A stretch of DNA of 8,209 nucleotides, from NCBI GenBank assembly GCA_002327525.1, contig DCWG01000126.1, positions 1 to 8,209 on the forward strand. The letters run 5' to 3'. Every line of letters begins with the position of its first letter. Positions within the stretch are counted from its first letter, which is position 1. The notes below the pieces were generated by a model, which was not told where the DNA came from, searched no databases, and saw only the letters and a program-made list of their open reading frames with translations. Both the position numbers and the translations under genes were made by a program. Positions 1-6,343 of this stretch are shown in pieces. The stretch comes from Gammaproteobacteria bacterium UBA2168. Lineage in GTDB: Bacteria; Pseudomonadota; Gammaproteobacteria; Pseudomonadales; Azotimanducaceae.

Positions 1-971
1 GCGGAGGTCATCAAGATCGAGCCTCCGGAGGGTGATCTAATGCGCCGGGGCGTGCCGAAGGCGAACGGTGTCGCGCTGGGATTCGCGCAACAGAACGCTG
101 GTAAACGACATCTGTGCATCGACCTGTCCAAGTCCGACGGACGGACTCTGGTGCGCAATCTCGCCGCTAACGCCGACGTGTTGGTAGAAAACTATCGTCC
201 CGGTGTCGCGGCCAGACTCGGCATCGGCTTCGAGGACATTCGTCTCAACAACCCCTCCATCGTCTATTGCTCAATCACGGGTTATGGTCAGGACGGACCC
301 GCCGCGCACCGCCGCGCGAACGCAGCGGCACCGGCCAGCACATCGACGTCACCATGGCGGAAACCATGCTCGCCACGAATGAATTCACCGCAGTCGAGGT
401 CAATGGTGGCTTCGGTGACGAGATCAGCCCCTTCCGGCCCGGCAGGGCGGCACTCGTGCAACTGCGTGACGGCCGCTGGATTCAGTTCCCTGGTAATCCC
501 ACCACTTCGATATTCGGTGTGGCCCGGGCGCTCGGGAAAGAAGACGAACTCTCTGCGCGCGGCTGGAGGACGCATGCCGACACTCAGGGCGCGGATGACG
601 AGATTCGTGCGCTGATGCAGACCTGGGCGGAGGAATACGGCGATGCGGAATCGTTCGAGCGCGCGCTGGACGCCGTCCGCATTCCGCTCGGTACGGTAAA
701 GCGCCTGAGTGATGTCGTGCGCGAAGACTGGGCAGAGCATCGCCAGGCGTTGGCCGAAATCGACATCAACGGCACTACACGGCTGCTTCACCGCTCACCC
801 GCCCGCTTCTCGGATGCACAGGCGGGCCCCCGCTCGGGCGTGCGGCTGCGCGGGGCAGACAACCGCCGCGTGCTTCGCGAGCGACTCGCCCTGAGCGACA
901 CCGAACTCGATCGGCTCAAAGCGGACGGAGTGCTGCTGGAAGAATCGTACGAGGCTGACTCCGCTGGCTAG
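1..971 (+). pseudogene. CaiB/BaiF family CoA-transferase (class III), internally deleted and frameshifted, 5' end outside window
   Basis: Intact members move CoA between acyl donors and acceptors through an aspartyl-CoA thioester in the cytoplasm. The first frame (positions 1 to about 317) is open from the left edge and carries AEVIKIEPPEGD, QNAGKRHLCIDL, NADVLVENYRPGV and ITGYGQDGP, the ordered N-terminal landmarks of the family. The ATG at 40 is therefore internal, not a start. The homology then jumps to a different frame, beginning RERSGTGQHIDVTM near 315 and running to TAG at 969-971 with a normal C-terminus (GADNRRVLRERLALSD). In intact relatives roughly 50 residues separate GQDGP from the GxGQHID motif; here they nearly abut. 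The missing piece normally holds the catalytic Asp (GD-x-x-x-G region, Asp169 in formyl-CoA transferase). The product should be inactive even if the shift were bypassed. An assembly error is the alternative. The family is certain; the substrate is unknown. Confidence 0.85.
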
Positions 972-1040
972 CCCGGATATTGCACGAGGGCGCGGCGTTT
1001 TGGGTGAGAGATCGTGGTTGTGATGACGGCTCGTGACCGA

Positions 1041-1062
1041 AAGCGTAGCCATAGCTACGGTT
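1041..1062. repeat. Hairpin-forming inverted repeat between convergent genes, possibly part of a dispersed repeat
   Basis: Perfect arms cgtagc (1044-1049) and gctacg (1054-1059) flank the loop cata. With one G-G mismatch the pairing extends to 8 of 9 positions (1041-1062). It lies in the 115-bp gap between the 3' ends of the CoA-transferase remnant and the LLM gene. There is no T-run after the stem on either strand, so it is not a canonical intrinsic terminator. The surrounding 972-1070 sequence has no coding potential I can see. It resembles the style of multicopy extragenic repeats or the edge of an insertion sequence, but no second copy exists in this window. Confidence 0.4.
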
Positions 1063-1070
1063 GAGGGAGC

Positions 1071-1080
1071 ATGGCGCCAT
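1071..1080. repeat. Perfect 10-bp palindrome
   Basis: The sequence atggcgccat is its own reverse complement. It sits a few bases past the stop codon of the minus-strand LLM gene and close to the hairpin at 1041-1062. It could be a protein-binding site, part of a repeat unit, or chance in a GC-rich spacer. No function is assigned. Confidence 0.3.
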
Positions 1081-1086
1081 CTGTTG

Positions 1087-2121
1087 CTACAGCATTTCAC
1101 CGGCAATGAGTTCCAATGCCTCCGGCTGCTGAGCGCCGAGTAGCATGGTGCCCACGTGACCCTTCCCACCGGCTTCCTTCCAGCGCTGCAATCGATCCTT
1201 GATCCGGTCGGCGGGTCCGACCAGGTGGCAGGCATCGATCAACTCCGCGGGCACGGCAGCAGCGGCCTCGTCCCTCTTGCCCGAGAGAAACAGGTCCTGG
1301 ACCTTCACCGCAGCCTCTTCGAAGCCGAGTGCCTTGGCGTAGTTGTTGTAGAAGTTTTTGTCGCGCGCGCCCATACCGCCGATATACAGCGCCATGTGGC
1401 CGCGTATCGGCATCATGCACCGTTCTACGTCGTCGCCCAGAATCACGGTCACGAATGGTGAGACATCGAACTGGGTCATGTCCCGGCCACCGGCGGCGAG
1501 TCCCTTCTCGACCGGCTCCTGGAATACCGAGAACTTCTCGGGATCCATCCAGATCGGAAAGAATCCGTCACATACCTCGGCGGCTCCTTCCACACCCTTC
1601 GGGGTGATGGAGGCGGAGTAGATGGGGATGTCTTCCTCGCAGTGCAAGATGCTCTTCAACGGTATGCCAAACCCCGTGGACCCGGGCCCTGTGTATGGCA
1701 TCTGATACATTTCACCCTCGAATGTCACCTTCTCGTCGCGCGCGAATATCTTGCGCATGATTTGTACGTACTCTTTCAGGCGCGTCACCGGCTTGCCGTA
1801 CGGCATCCCATGCCAGCCCTCCACGACCTGCGGACCGGATGCGCCGAGCCCTGCGATGAAACGCCCACCAGAGAGTTCCGCCAGACTCATCGCCGTCATA
1901 GCCGTCATTGCGGGCGTGCGGGCCGGCATCTGCATGATGGCGGTACCCACCTTGATCTTCTCCGTCTGCGCGAGAATCCAGGTTGCGGGGGTTACCGCGT
2001 CGCCGCCGTATGCTTCGGCGGTCCAGACCGAATCGTAGCCAAGCACCTCGGCGTGTTTGATGGCTTCCATGTTGATGTTGACTCGGGCACCGATGCCCCC
2101 ACCCAGAATGCCTAATTTCAT
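1087..2121 (-). CDS. LLM-class F420-dependent oxidoreductase, Rv3520c-like
   Basis: A 344-residue bacterial-luciferase-like (TIM-barrel) oxidoreductase, expected to be a soluble cytoplasmic enzyme using F420 or FMN. It matches the mycobacterial Rv3520c type along its whole length and has the usual size (about 345 aa). Landmarks are the N-terminal MKLGI strand, VWTAEAYGGDA (32-42), ARTPAMTAMTAMSL (67-80), SGGRF (84-88), GLGASGPQVVEGWHG (91-105) with the cofactor-binding glycines, EVCDGFFPIW (182-191) and the C-terminal LYIGGMGARDKNFY (245-258). The ATG at 2121 is preceded by AGGGAG (2132-2127 on this strand) at good spacing, which fixes the start. It is divergent from the methyltransferase, with 158 bp between the starts. 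The substrate is unknown. Cofactor choice cannot be read from sequence alone; F420 use would require F420 biosynthesis genes elsewhere in the genome. Confidence 0.9.
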   Translation of the reverse strand: MKLGILGGGIGARVNINMEAIKHAEVLGYDSVWTAEAYGGDAVTPATWILAQTEKIKVGTAIMQMPARTPAMTAMTAMSLAELSGGRFIAGLGASGPQVVEGWHGMPYGKPVTRLKEYVQIMRKIFARDEKVTFEGEMYQMPYTGPGSTGFGIPLKSILHCEEDIPIYSASITPKGVEGAAEVCDGFFPIWMDPEKFSVFQEPVEKGLAAGGRDMTQFDVSPFVTVILGDDVERCMMPIRGHMALYIGGMGARDKNFYNNYAKALGFEEAAVKVQDLFLSGKRDEAAAAVPAELIDACHLVGPADRIKDRLQRWKEAGGKGHVGTMLLGAQQPEALELIAGEML

Positions 2122-2279
2122 ATCGACTCCCTTGGTTTCGTTTACTTTCGTTGGTCTTAATTCGTTGGCCCCTGATTATGCGAGCTTTCAGCGCGCATTG
2201 CTCGCGCGTTTGGTCGGGCACTCGAAGCGTGCGCGTATCTCTGGTAGAAGGGTCTGAGCGCAAATCATCGGAGAGAAGG

Positions 2280-3041
2280 ATGTCAGGAGTTTTCGTAGCA
2301 CGCATGAAGGCTTTGCCCTGGGGCTTGCGCATTGCAGCCCGCATGTTGCGGGCCCGCATTCGCGGTGAAGCAGCTCTGCACGATGCAGTGCTTGAATACG
2401 TGCGCTGCCACGCGAGAGAGGGCGATCCCGACGCCGTTCTCGCCTGCCTCGACCGCTTTGCCCGGGAAAAGCGCTTCCTCATGAACGTGGGTGATGAGAA
2501 AGGGCCATTGCTCGAAGAACTTGTCGCAAGCAGGGGCACGCAAGCGCGCATCATCGAACTCGGCAGCTTCGTCGGCTATTCCGCCGTGCTGATGTCCAGG
2601 CTTCTCGGCAGCCCGGGAGACCTGTTCTCTGTCGATGTCGACCAGAACGCCACGCGCGTTTCCTCAGCAGTGGCTCGTCACGCCGGCGTCGGCGATCGCA
2701 CGACATTTCTCAACGGCACCCTCGAGCAGGTACTCGGACAGGGAACGCACGGGCTGGACCGTCCGTTCGATATCGTTTTTCTTGATCACTGGAAAAGTGC
2801 CTATCAGGCTGATGCTCAGCGTCTACTCGAACACGAACTGATCGCGCCCGACGGTATCGTCATCGCCGACAATCTCGGAACGATGTTCGGTCATAACGAC
2901 TACGTTGACTGGATGCTCGCCCGCGATGACTTCGAATCGACCTTCATCGACGCTCACGTGGAGTATTCGAACCTCAAAGATCGCGTGATGATTTCACGCC
3001 GCCAACACACCGGCGCATCAAACGGACCTTCCAATACCTGA
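2280..3041 (+). CDS. COMT-like class I SAM-dependent O-methyltransferase
   Basis: A 253-residue methyltransferase closely patterned on animal catechol O-methyltransferase, which moves a methyl group from SAM to a Mg-bound catechol hydroxyl. Corresponding elements are MNVGDEKG (68-75), ELGSFVGYSAV (93-103; Glu93 and Tyr100 equal COMT Glu64 and Tyr68), Asp119 in FSVDVD (COMT Glu90, ribose contact), FLDHWK (167-172; Asp169 metal ligand, Lys172 catalytic base, equal to Asp141 and Lys144), ADN (196-198; metal ligands equal to Asp169 and Asn170) and VEYS with Glu228 (equal to Glu199). The full catalytic set is present. The ATG at 2280 was chosen because GGAGAG (2270-2275) precedes it and COMT homology begins soon after. 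The frame is open further upstream from a TTG at 2151, but that part looks non-coding. The first 30 residues are basic and amphipathic, without a clear membrane anchor. The physiological substrate is unknown. Confidence 0.88.
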   Translation: MSGVFVARMKALPWGLRIAARMLRARIRGEAALHDAVLEYVRCHAREGDPDAVLACLDRFAREKRFLMNVGDEKGPLLEELVASRGTQARIIELGSFVGYSAVLMSRLLGSPGDLFSVDVDQNATRVSSAVARHAGVGDRTTFLNGTLEQVLGQGTHGLDRPFDIVFLDHWKSAYQADAQRLLEHELIAPDGIVIADNLGTMFGHNDYVDWMLARDDFESTFIDAHVEYSNLKDRVMISRRQHTGASNGPSNT

Positions 3042-3198
3042 ATTCCTACACGCCGCCCGCGCACCGCTCTGATCCACCATCATAGGTGCCGTGAGCTTAC
3101 GCAGACCCAGGCCGTGCGCCAGGTCGAATATGTGCGCCGTCAGCGCTGGTGCACTGCGCCTCGGAGAACCGGGCGGCCGGCTGGCTCGCCACGCACCT

Positions 3199-3223
3199 GG
3201 TACTGAAGCACGATCCCAGTACC
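3199..3223. other. Perfect 7-bp inverted repeat between convergent genes; rest of 3042-3321 shows no gene
   Basis: Arms ggtactg (3199-3205) and cagtacc (3217-3223) are exact reverse complements around an 11-base loop. The site lies between the 3' ends of the methyltransferase (3041) and the permease (3322), where a bidirectional terminator would be expected. It lacks a T-run, so an intrinsic terminator is not demonstrated. The remaining 280 bp has short open frames on both strands, none with a ribosome-binding site or a family I recognise. Confidence 0.35.
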
Positions 3224-3321
3224 GACGATGCGATCGCCGTGGCACGCAAAGCCGAAATCACCAAAGACGCCCCCAGAAGGCAGCGCGCGCCTATCTGTCG
3301 AGCACGCAGTAGCAGACCGCT

Positions 3322-4428
3322 TCATGCACCCGCATAGAGATTGATGGCCCACCCCACGAGCACGATCTGCGGCAGCGTGACCAGCGGCAGAAACAACGCG
3401 ATCTTCCAGGAAGCGGTGGTTTCCCGCAGCACCATGATCTCGGTGTAGTCGGTCGCCACGCCACCCATCAAAAAGGCGAATCCGTTACCCGGGGCATGTG
3501 CGCGGGTGAGAAGATCGGCAGCAATCGGAGCTGAGCCTTCCGAGCACACCTCGATGATCGTTGCACCCAGCAAAGTCAGCGCGAGGCCCGCGAACGTGGG
3601 GCCAAACCATGCCGCGAAGTCCTCGGGGTTGAGCAGCATGCGCACGGCGCTCGCGAGCAGAACGCCGAACAAAATCCAGCGCAGAACCATCCGCGAATCT
3701 TTCACGCCGTCGATCAGCAAGCCTCCGAAGAACGGGGCTTTGAATTCGGTCTGACTCAGGCCTTTGCGAGCTTCCGGCCAGAAGCGAAAACCTTCCGGCA
3801 TGTCCAGCGTATGCGGATTCGCCGGCAGAACACCTGCCCCCACGAGGCGTTCGAAGACGAGACCGGCAATCACCGCGATCAGCATCGACAGCGCCACGAA
3901 CGCCAGCGTCCACGGCAAGCCTATCAACGCGATCAGGATCAACGTCAGAGAAAACGAGTTCCAGGGGCTCGCCACCAGAAACGCCATTACCTGCCCGGTG
4001 CTCGCACCCCGTTCGTACAGACGCGCCGCCACCATCAGGATGCCGTGACTGCACAAGTCCAGGAGCACACCGGCGAGAGTCGCCCTCCAGACTCCCCGTG
4101 CCCCCCGGCCGGTACCGAGCATGCTCATGACGAATTCGCGCGGGATGCGGCCGAGTACGCCGATCATCAACATGCCGAGTGCGATGCCCCACCAGATGGT
4201 GTTCATGATCTCGAATACGGAGTGAGACAGCGTATGCAGCCACGGCCACGACTGTGTGCTCTCCCCGGCCAGCCAGTAACCTGCGTACAGAATCACGACA
4301 CCGCCAGCCGACAGCCACAGCAACCAGTCGGTCTTGCGTGCCGGTGTATGACAACTGCCCGCCTCGGTGGTTTCCGCTTCGGAGGCACAATGCCCGCAAC
4401 TTACCTTTTCGCTCGCCGTGTCAGCCAT
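3322..4428 (-). CDS. ArsP_1/DUF318-type membrane permease with Cys/His-rich N-terminus
   Basis: A 368-residue inner-membrane protein of the permease family that includes ArsP (organoarsenical efflux) and SO_0444-like Cu/Zn efflux proteins. The N-terminus has CGHC (11-14) and CH (26-27), a likely soft-metal site, before the first membrane segment (about 34-54). Further hydrophobic segments lie near 72-93, 116-135, 147-170, 173-192, 248-265, 276-296 and 341-362. The two halves look like a duplication: DLCSHGILMVAARLYERGAS (124-143) aligns with EVCSEGSAPIAADLLTRAHA (293-312), each with a Cys-Ser pair, followed by AFLVASP and AFLMGG. The ATG at 4428 lies one base after the thiolase-like stop, implying translational coupling. 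An ATG at 4461 would add 11 residues and overlap that gene; I consider it less likely. Export of a metal or metalloid is inferred from the family; the ion is unknown. Confidence 0.82.
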   Translation of the reverse strand: MADTASEKVSCGHCASEAETTEAGSCHTPARKTDWLLWLSAGGVVILYAGYWLAGESTQSWPWLHTLSHSVFEIMNTIWWGIALGMLMIGVLGRIPREFVMSMLGTGRGARGVWRATLAGVLLDLCSHGILMVAARLYERGASTGQVMAFLVASPWNSFSLTLILIALIGLPWTLAFVALSMLIAVIAGLVFERLVGAGVLPANPHTLDMPEGFRFWPEARKGLSQTEFKAPFFGGLLIDGVKDSRMVLRWILFGVLLASAVRMLLNPEDFAAWFGPTFAGLALTLLGATIIEVCSEGSAPIAADLLTRAHAPGNGFAFLMGGVATDYTEIMVLRETTASWKIALFLPLVTLPQIVLVGWAINLYAGA

Positions 4429-4429
4429 C

Positions 4430-5899
4430 TCACCCACCAAACGCAATGCGCCCCTCAACATCGATTTTAACGTCGCGGCCGCAGAATTCTTCCTCGGTCA
4501 TCGCCTGCATCACGTCCCCATCCTGGGTGTTGACCCAAACCCGCTCGCCTGCTGGCGTGCGACAAGCAATATGTGCGATATCCGCGCCTTCCGCACCAAA
4601 CATCACCGTGTAGGATTCCACGCGTGCCTCTCCCCGGTACTCGGGCAGGCAGACGCGAGACGGCAGTGCATCGATGCTTTTCTGCAGATCATCCACCCGA
4701 AACGGCGCCGCCGGTGGCTCGCCGGAGTAGACGCCGTGCGCGTGCTTGTACAGGTTTCCACCGTTGGCGGTGACCAGCGCCCGTGCTTCGGGGCGCTCGC
4801 GTAACAGTTCCACGATGCGGGCGATGGCGTGCATGACGTAGTTGTTGATCGGACCACCGCCAAATGTGAGCCCACCGGTGACAGTAAGCGGACGGGTCTC
4901 GGACAGGCCGAGTTCGGCCGCTGCCACCTGCACGGCGGAGGGAAAGCAGCTGTACAGGTCCACATGATCGAGATCGTCCGGCGTCAGCCCCGCGAGTTCG
5001 AGCACACGCCCGCCGACGAACCGGATACCGGGAGACGTGTAGAAGTTGTCGCGCACCGAGGCCGAGAAGTGGTCCTTTCCCTCGGCACCCGCCCAGGGGA
5101 ACACCCATTTCGAGCGGTGGATACCCAACTGTTTGGCACGGCCGACGGAACTCATGATGAGCGCGGCACCCATATCGACCGACATGTTGGCGTTCATCAG
5201 CTTCGTATACGGAAAGCTGATACGGCGGTTGACCGCCGACGGTGTGGCAATGTCGTGTGCCGACACCCGTTCGCGTATCCATGCATTCGGATTCTCCGCC
5301 GCTACTTCGCTGAAGCGTGACCACAATGCAGAGACTCGCTGCATGTGAGCCTCGAGGGTCTCACCCCGGTGGTGGCGGATGGCGTTCTCGTACATCGGGT
5401 ACGCCTGAATGGCGGTACGGATGCCCTTCTCTATCTCGTAATCGTGATGCTCGGGTTTCTGTGATCCGACCACCACGTCGTATTCACCCGGAGTTTCCGT
5501 CAACTCGATGGTTCGCCCCACCTTGCGCGCCTTCGTCGCGCTGTTACCGTTCTCAGCGCCCGTGATGAGCACCAGGTCCATCTCTCCCGCCAGTATCGAG
5601 GCCGCCGTTCGATTTAAGACTGCCTGATTCTGATTTCCGCCGAACAGCGTGCCCAGCGTTTGTGCGCCGACCGCGCCAAACTGTTCGGCGAGGTAGCCGG
5701 CAGGATTGGCATAGCTCCACATGCCACGTATGACACGCACACTTTGCAGCTTCTCCAGGAGCCCTATGGCCCCGGTATCCTCTTCCGCGAGCCGCGAGGC
5801 ACGCACCATCATGGCCAGGGGTTCGAGAGAGTCGTCCGCGGTCCTGGCGCGGTTGAGCACCTGTGCAGCACCGACGATGATCGGGGTATTGTCGTTCAT
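4430..5899 (-). CDS. Thiolase-like protein (TLP1-type, extra C-terminal domain) lacking catalytic residues
   Basis: A 489-residue thiolase-superfamily protein, usually annotated acetyl-CoA acetyltransferase. The fold is clear: PIIVGAAQV at the start, AGEMDLVLITGAE (104-116), NANMSVDMGAALIM (236-249), DLYSCFPSA (314-322, the HDCF/NEAF region), GGLTFGGGP (342-350) and ALVTANGG (374-381). About 90 residues after the core (near 400-489, with VESYTVMFGAEG) fit the additional C-terminal domain of mycobacterial TLP1-like proteins. There is no cysteine in residues 1-317, so the nucleophile is absent. The GHP motif reads GGP (Gly349 at the His position) and the CxG cysteine is replaced in TANGG. Normal thiolase chemistry is therefore improbable. 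Cys-less SCP2-thiolase-like proteins of steroid degradation act as retro-aldolases, which is one possibility here. It is the first gene of a unit with the permease. No strong Shine-Dalgarno precedes the ATG. Confidence 0.85.
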   Translation of the reverse strand: MNDNTPIIVGAAQVLNRARTADDSLEPLAMMVRASRLAEEDTGAIGLLEKLQSVRVIRGMWSYANPAGYLAEQFGAVGAQTLGTLFGGNQNQAVLNRTAASILAGEMDLVLITGAENGNSATKARKVGRTIELTETPGEYDVVVGSQKPEHHDYEIEKGIRTAIQAYPMYENAIRHHRGETLEAHMQRVSALWSRFSEVAAENPNAWIRERVSAHDIATPSAVNRRISFPYTKLMNANMSVDMGAALIMSSVGRAKQLGIHRSKWVFPWAGAEGKDHFSASVRDNFYTSPGIRFVGGRVLELAGLTPDDLDHVDLYSCFPSAVQVAAAELGLSETRPLTVTGGLTFGGGPINNYVMHAIARIVELLRERPEARALVTANGGNLYKHAHGVYSGEPPAAPFRVDDLQKSIDALPSRVCLPEYRGEARVESYTVMFGAEGADIAHIACRTPAGERVWVNTQDGDVMQAMTEEEFCGRDVKIDVEGRIAFGG

Positions 5900-5917
5900 G
5901 AGTGCTCAGACAATACC
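5885..5917 (-). promoter_or_regulatory. Perfect 9-bp inverted repeat enclosing the thiolase-like start codon
   Basis: Arms ggtattgtc (5885-5893) and gacaatacc (5909-5917) are exact reverse complements separated by 15 bases. The ATG (5899-5897 on the minus strand) lies inside the spacer, and the downstream arm forms codons 3-5 (Asp-Asn-Thr). As DNA it could be a dimeric repressor operator with half-sites 24 bp apart; as mRNA it would be a 9-bp stem with the start codon in a 15-base loop. A perfect 9-bp match placed exactly around a start is unlikely to be chance. Function is inferred. Confidence 0.5.
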
Positions 5918-5976
5918 GTCAGACCCCACACCAGACCACCCCGCTGGCTTCTCTCGGCTGCAACACCATTTGAAAT

Positions 5977-5990
5977 TTGTTTTTAAACAA
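5977..5990. promoter_or_regulatory. AT-rich inverted repeat in divergent promoter region
   Basis: Arms ttgttt (5977-5982) and aaacaa (5985-5990) are perfect with a 2-base centre; one step further out, 5975 pairs with 5992. It lies in the AT-rich part of the 167-bp gap between the thiolase-like gene (minus) and the start at 6067 (plus), next to TTGAAA (5970-5975), which resembles a -35 box on the plus strand. No convincing -10 pairs with it. The compact dyad is like TetR-type operators. No regulator gene is present in the window. Confidence 0.4.
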
Positions 5991-6066
5991 GTAGTTACGA
6001 CTGATAGCTTATCCGTTATCACGCTTAGAGAAGTACCACATCAACCCGTTCAATGAGGTACTCGAC

Positions 6067-6194
6067 ATGAAAACGACCATCCACACCACCATCCTCGCCG
6101 GCGCTACGGTGTGCGCCCTGTCGGCATACGCCACGCCCACGAAACCGACCGTCGTGATCAAAGCATCGCACTATGCGCAGGACAAACTGATAGC
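6067..6194 (+). pseudogene. 5' fragment of a gene for an exported protein of unknown family
   Basis: The ATG at 6067 follows GAGG (6055-6058) at eight bases, so this is a genuine translation start. The first 22 residues form a signal peptide: MKTT, a hydrophobic core (ILAGATVCAL) and an AYA cleavage site after residue 22. About 20 mature residues follow (TPTKPTVVIKASHYAQDK) that I do not recognise. Near 6190-6210 the homology switches to a fatty-acid hydroxylase remnant in another frame. The original gene body is gone. The frame stays open to a TGA at 6427-6429 and would give a 120-residue chimera that also reads through the homocysteine methyltransferase fragment in phase. The chimera is unlikely to be functional. 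Confidence 0.55.
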
Positions 6195-6343
6195 GAGCTT
6201 CCCTGAGTTCCCTCGTGTTCTTACCGCTGTTGGGATTGACCGCAGAGGCCGGCATCCCGGGCGCGGTGTTTCTGACCTTCAACGCCATGTTTCAGCACAT
6301 GAGCGCTGCCACCCCAGGGTGGTTCGGTTACCTGATTCAGCGT
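6195..6343 (+). pseudogene. Fragment of fatty-acid hydroxylase/sterol desaturase family protein
   Basis: In the second frame, just after in-frame TGA and TAG codons at 6188-6193, the sequence reads LVFLPLLGLTAEAGIPGAV, then FLTFNAMFQHM, then TPGWFGYLIQR. That series (hydrophobic helix, FQH, TPxWLGYxIQR) precedes the PExHxxHH di-iron box in fatty-acid hydroxylase superfamily proteins. The homology stops exactly at QR, before the histidine box, near 6343. Only about 50 residues of a protein usually near 280 residues remain, with no start codon or ribosome-binding site, so it cannot be functional. Identification rests on recalled family patterns. Confidence 0.55.

Noticed and set aside
40..615. 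An ATG-initiated 191-residue frame as a separate gene
   Set aside because: The CoA-transferase homology begins before position 40 and runs in from the window edge. After about 317 this frame is out of phase with the family, and its sequence becomes low-complexity non-protein.
2151..2279. TTG-initiated N-terminal extension of the COMT-like gene
   Set aside because: The extra 43 residues do not resemble the family, overlap the divergent control region, and the ATG at 2280 has a good GGAGAG site.
1712..2554. Long minus-strand frame covering the LLM start and part of the methyltransferase
   Set aside because: It is a GC-driven shadow of two well-identified genes, with no family pattern and no ribosome-binding site.
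3042..3321. Possible decayed gene (open pieces on both strands, e.g. plus strand near 3149-3337)
   Set aside because: None has a ribosome-binding site or a motif I can tie to a family; the apparent protein-like strings on opposite strands cannot both be real.
3485..4399. A 304-residue minus-strand frame and a 219-residue plus-strand frame over the permease
   Set aside because: Both are Arg-rich out-of-phase translations of the permease, which has clear membrane segments and family motifs.
4429..4461. Upstream ATG at 4461 as permease start
   Set aside because: It would overlap the thiolase-like gene by 32 bases; the ATG at 4428 sits at the classic coupled position and starts just before the Cys/His segment.
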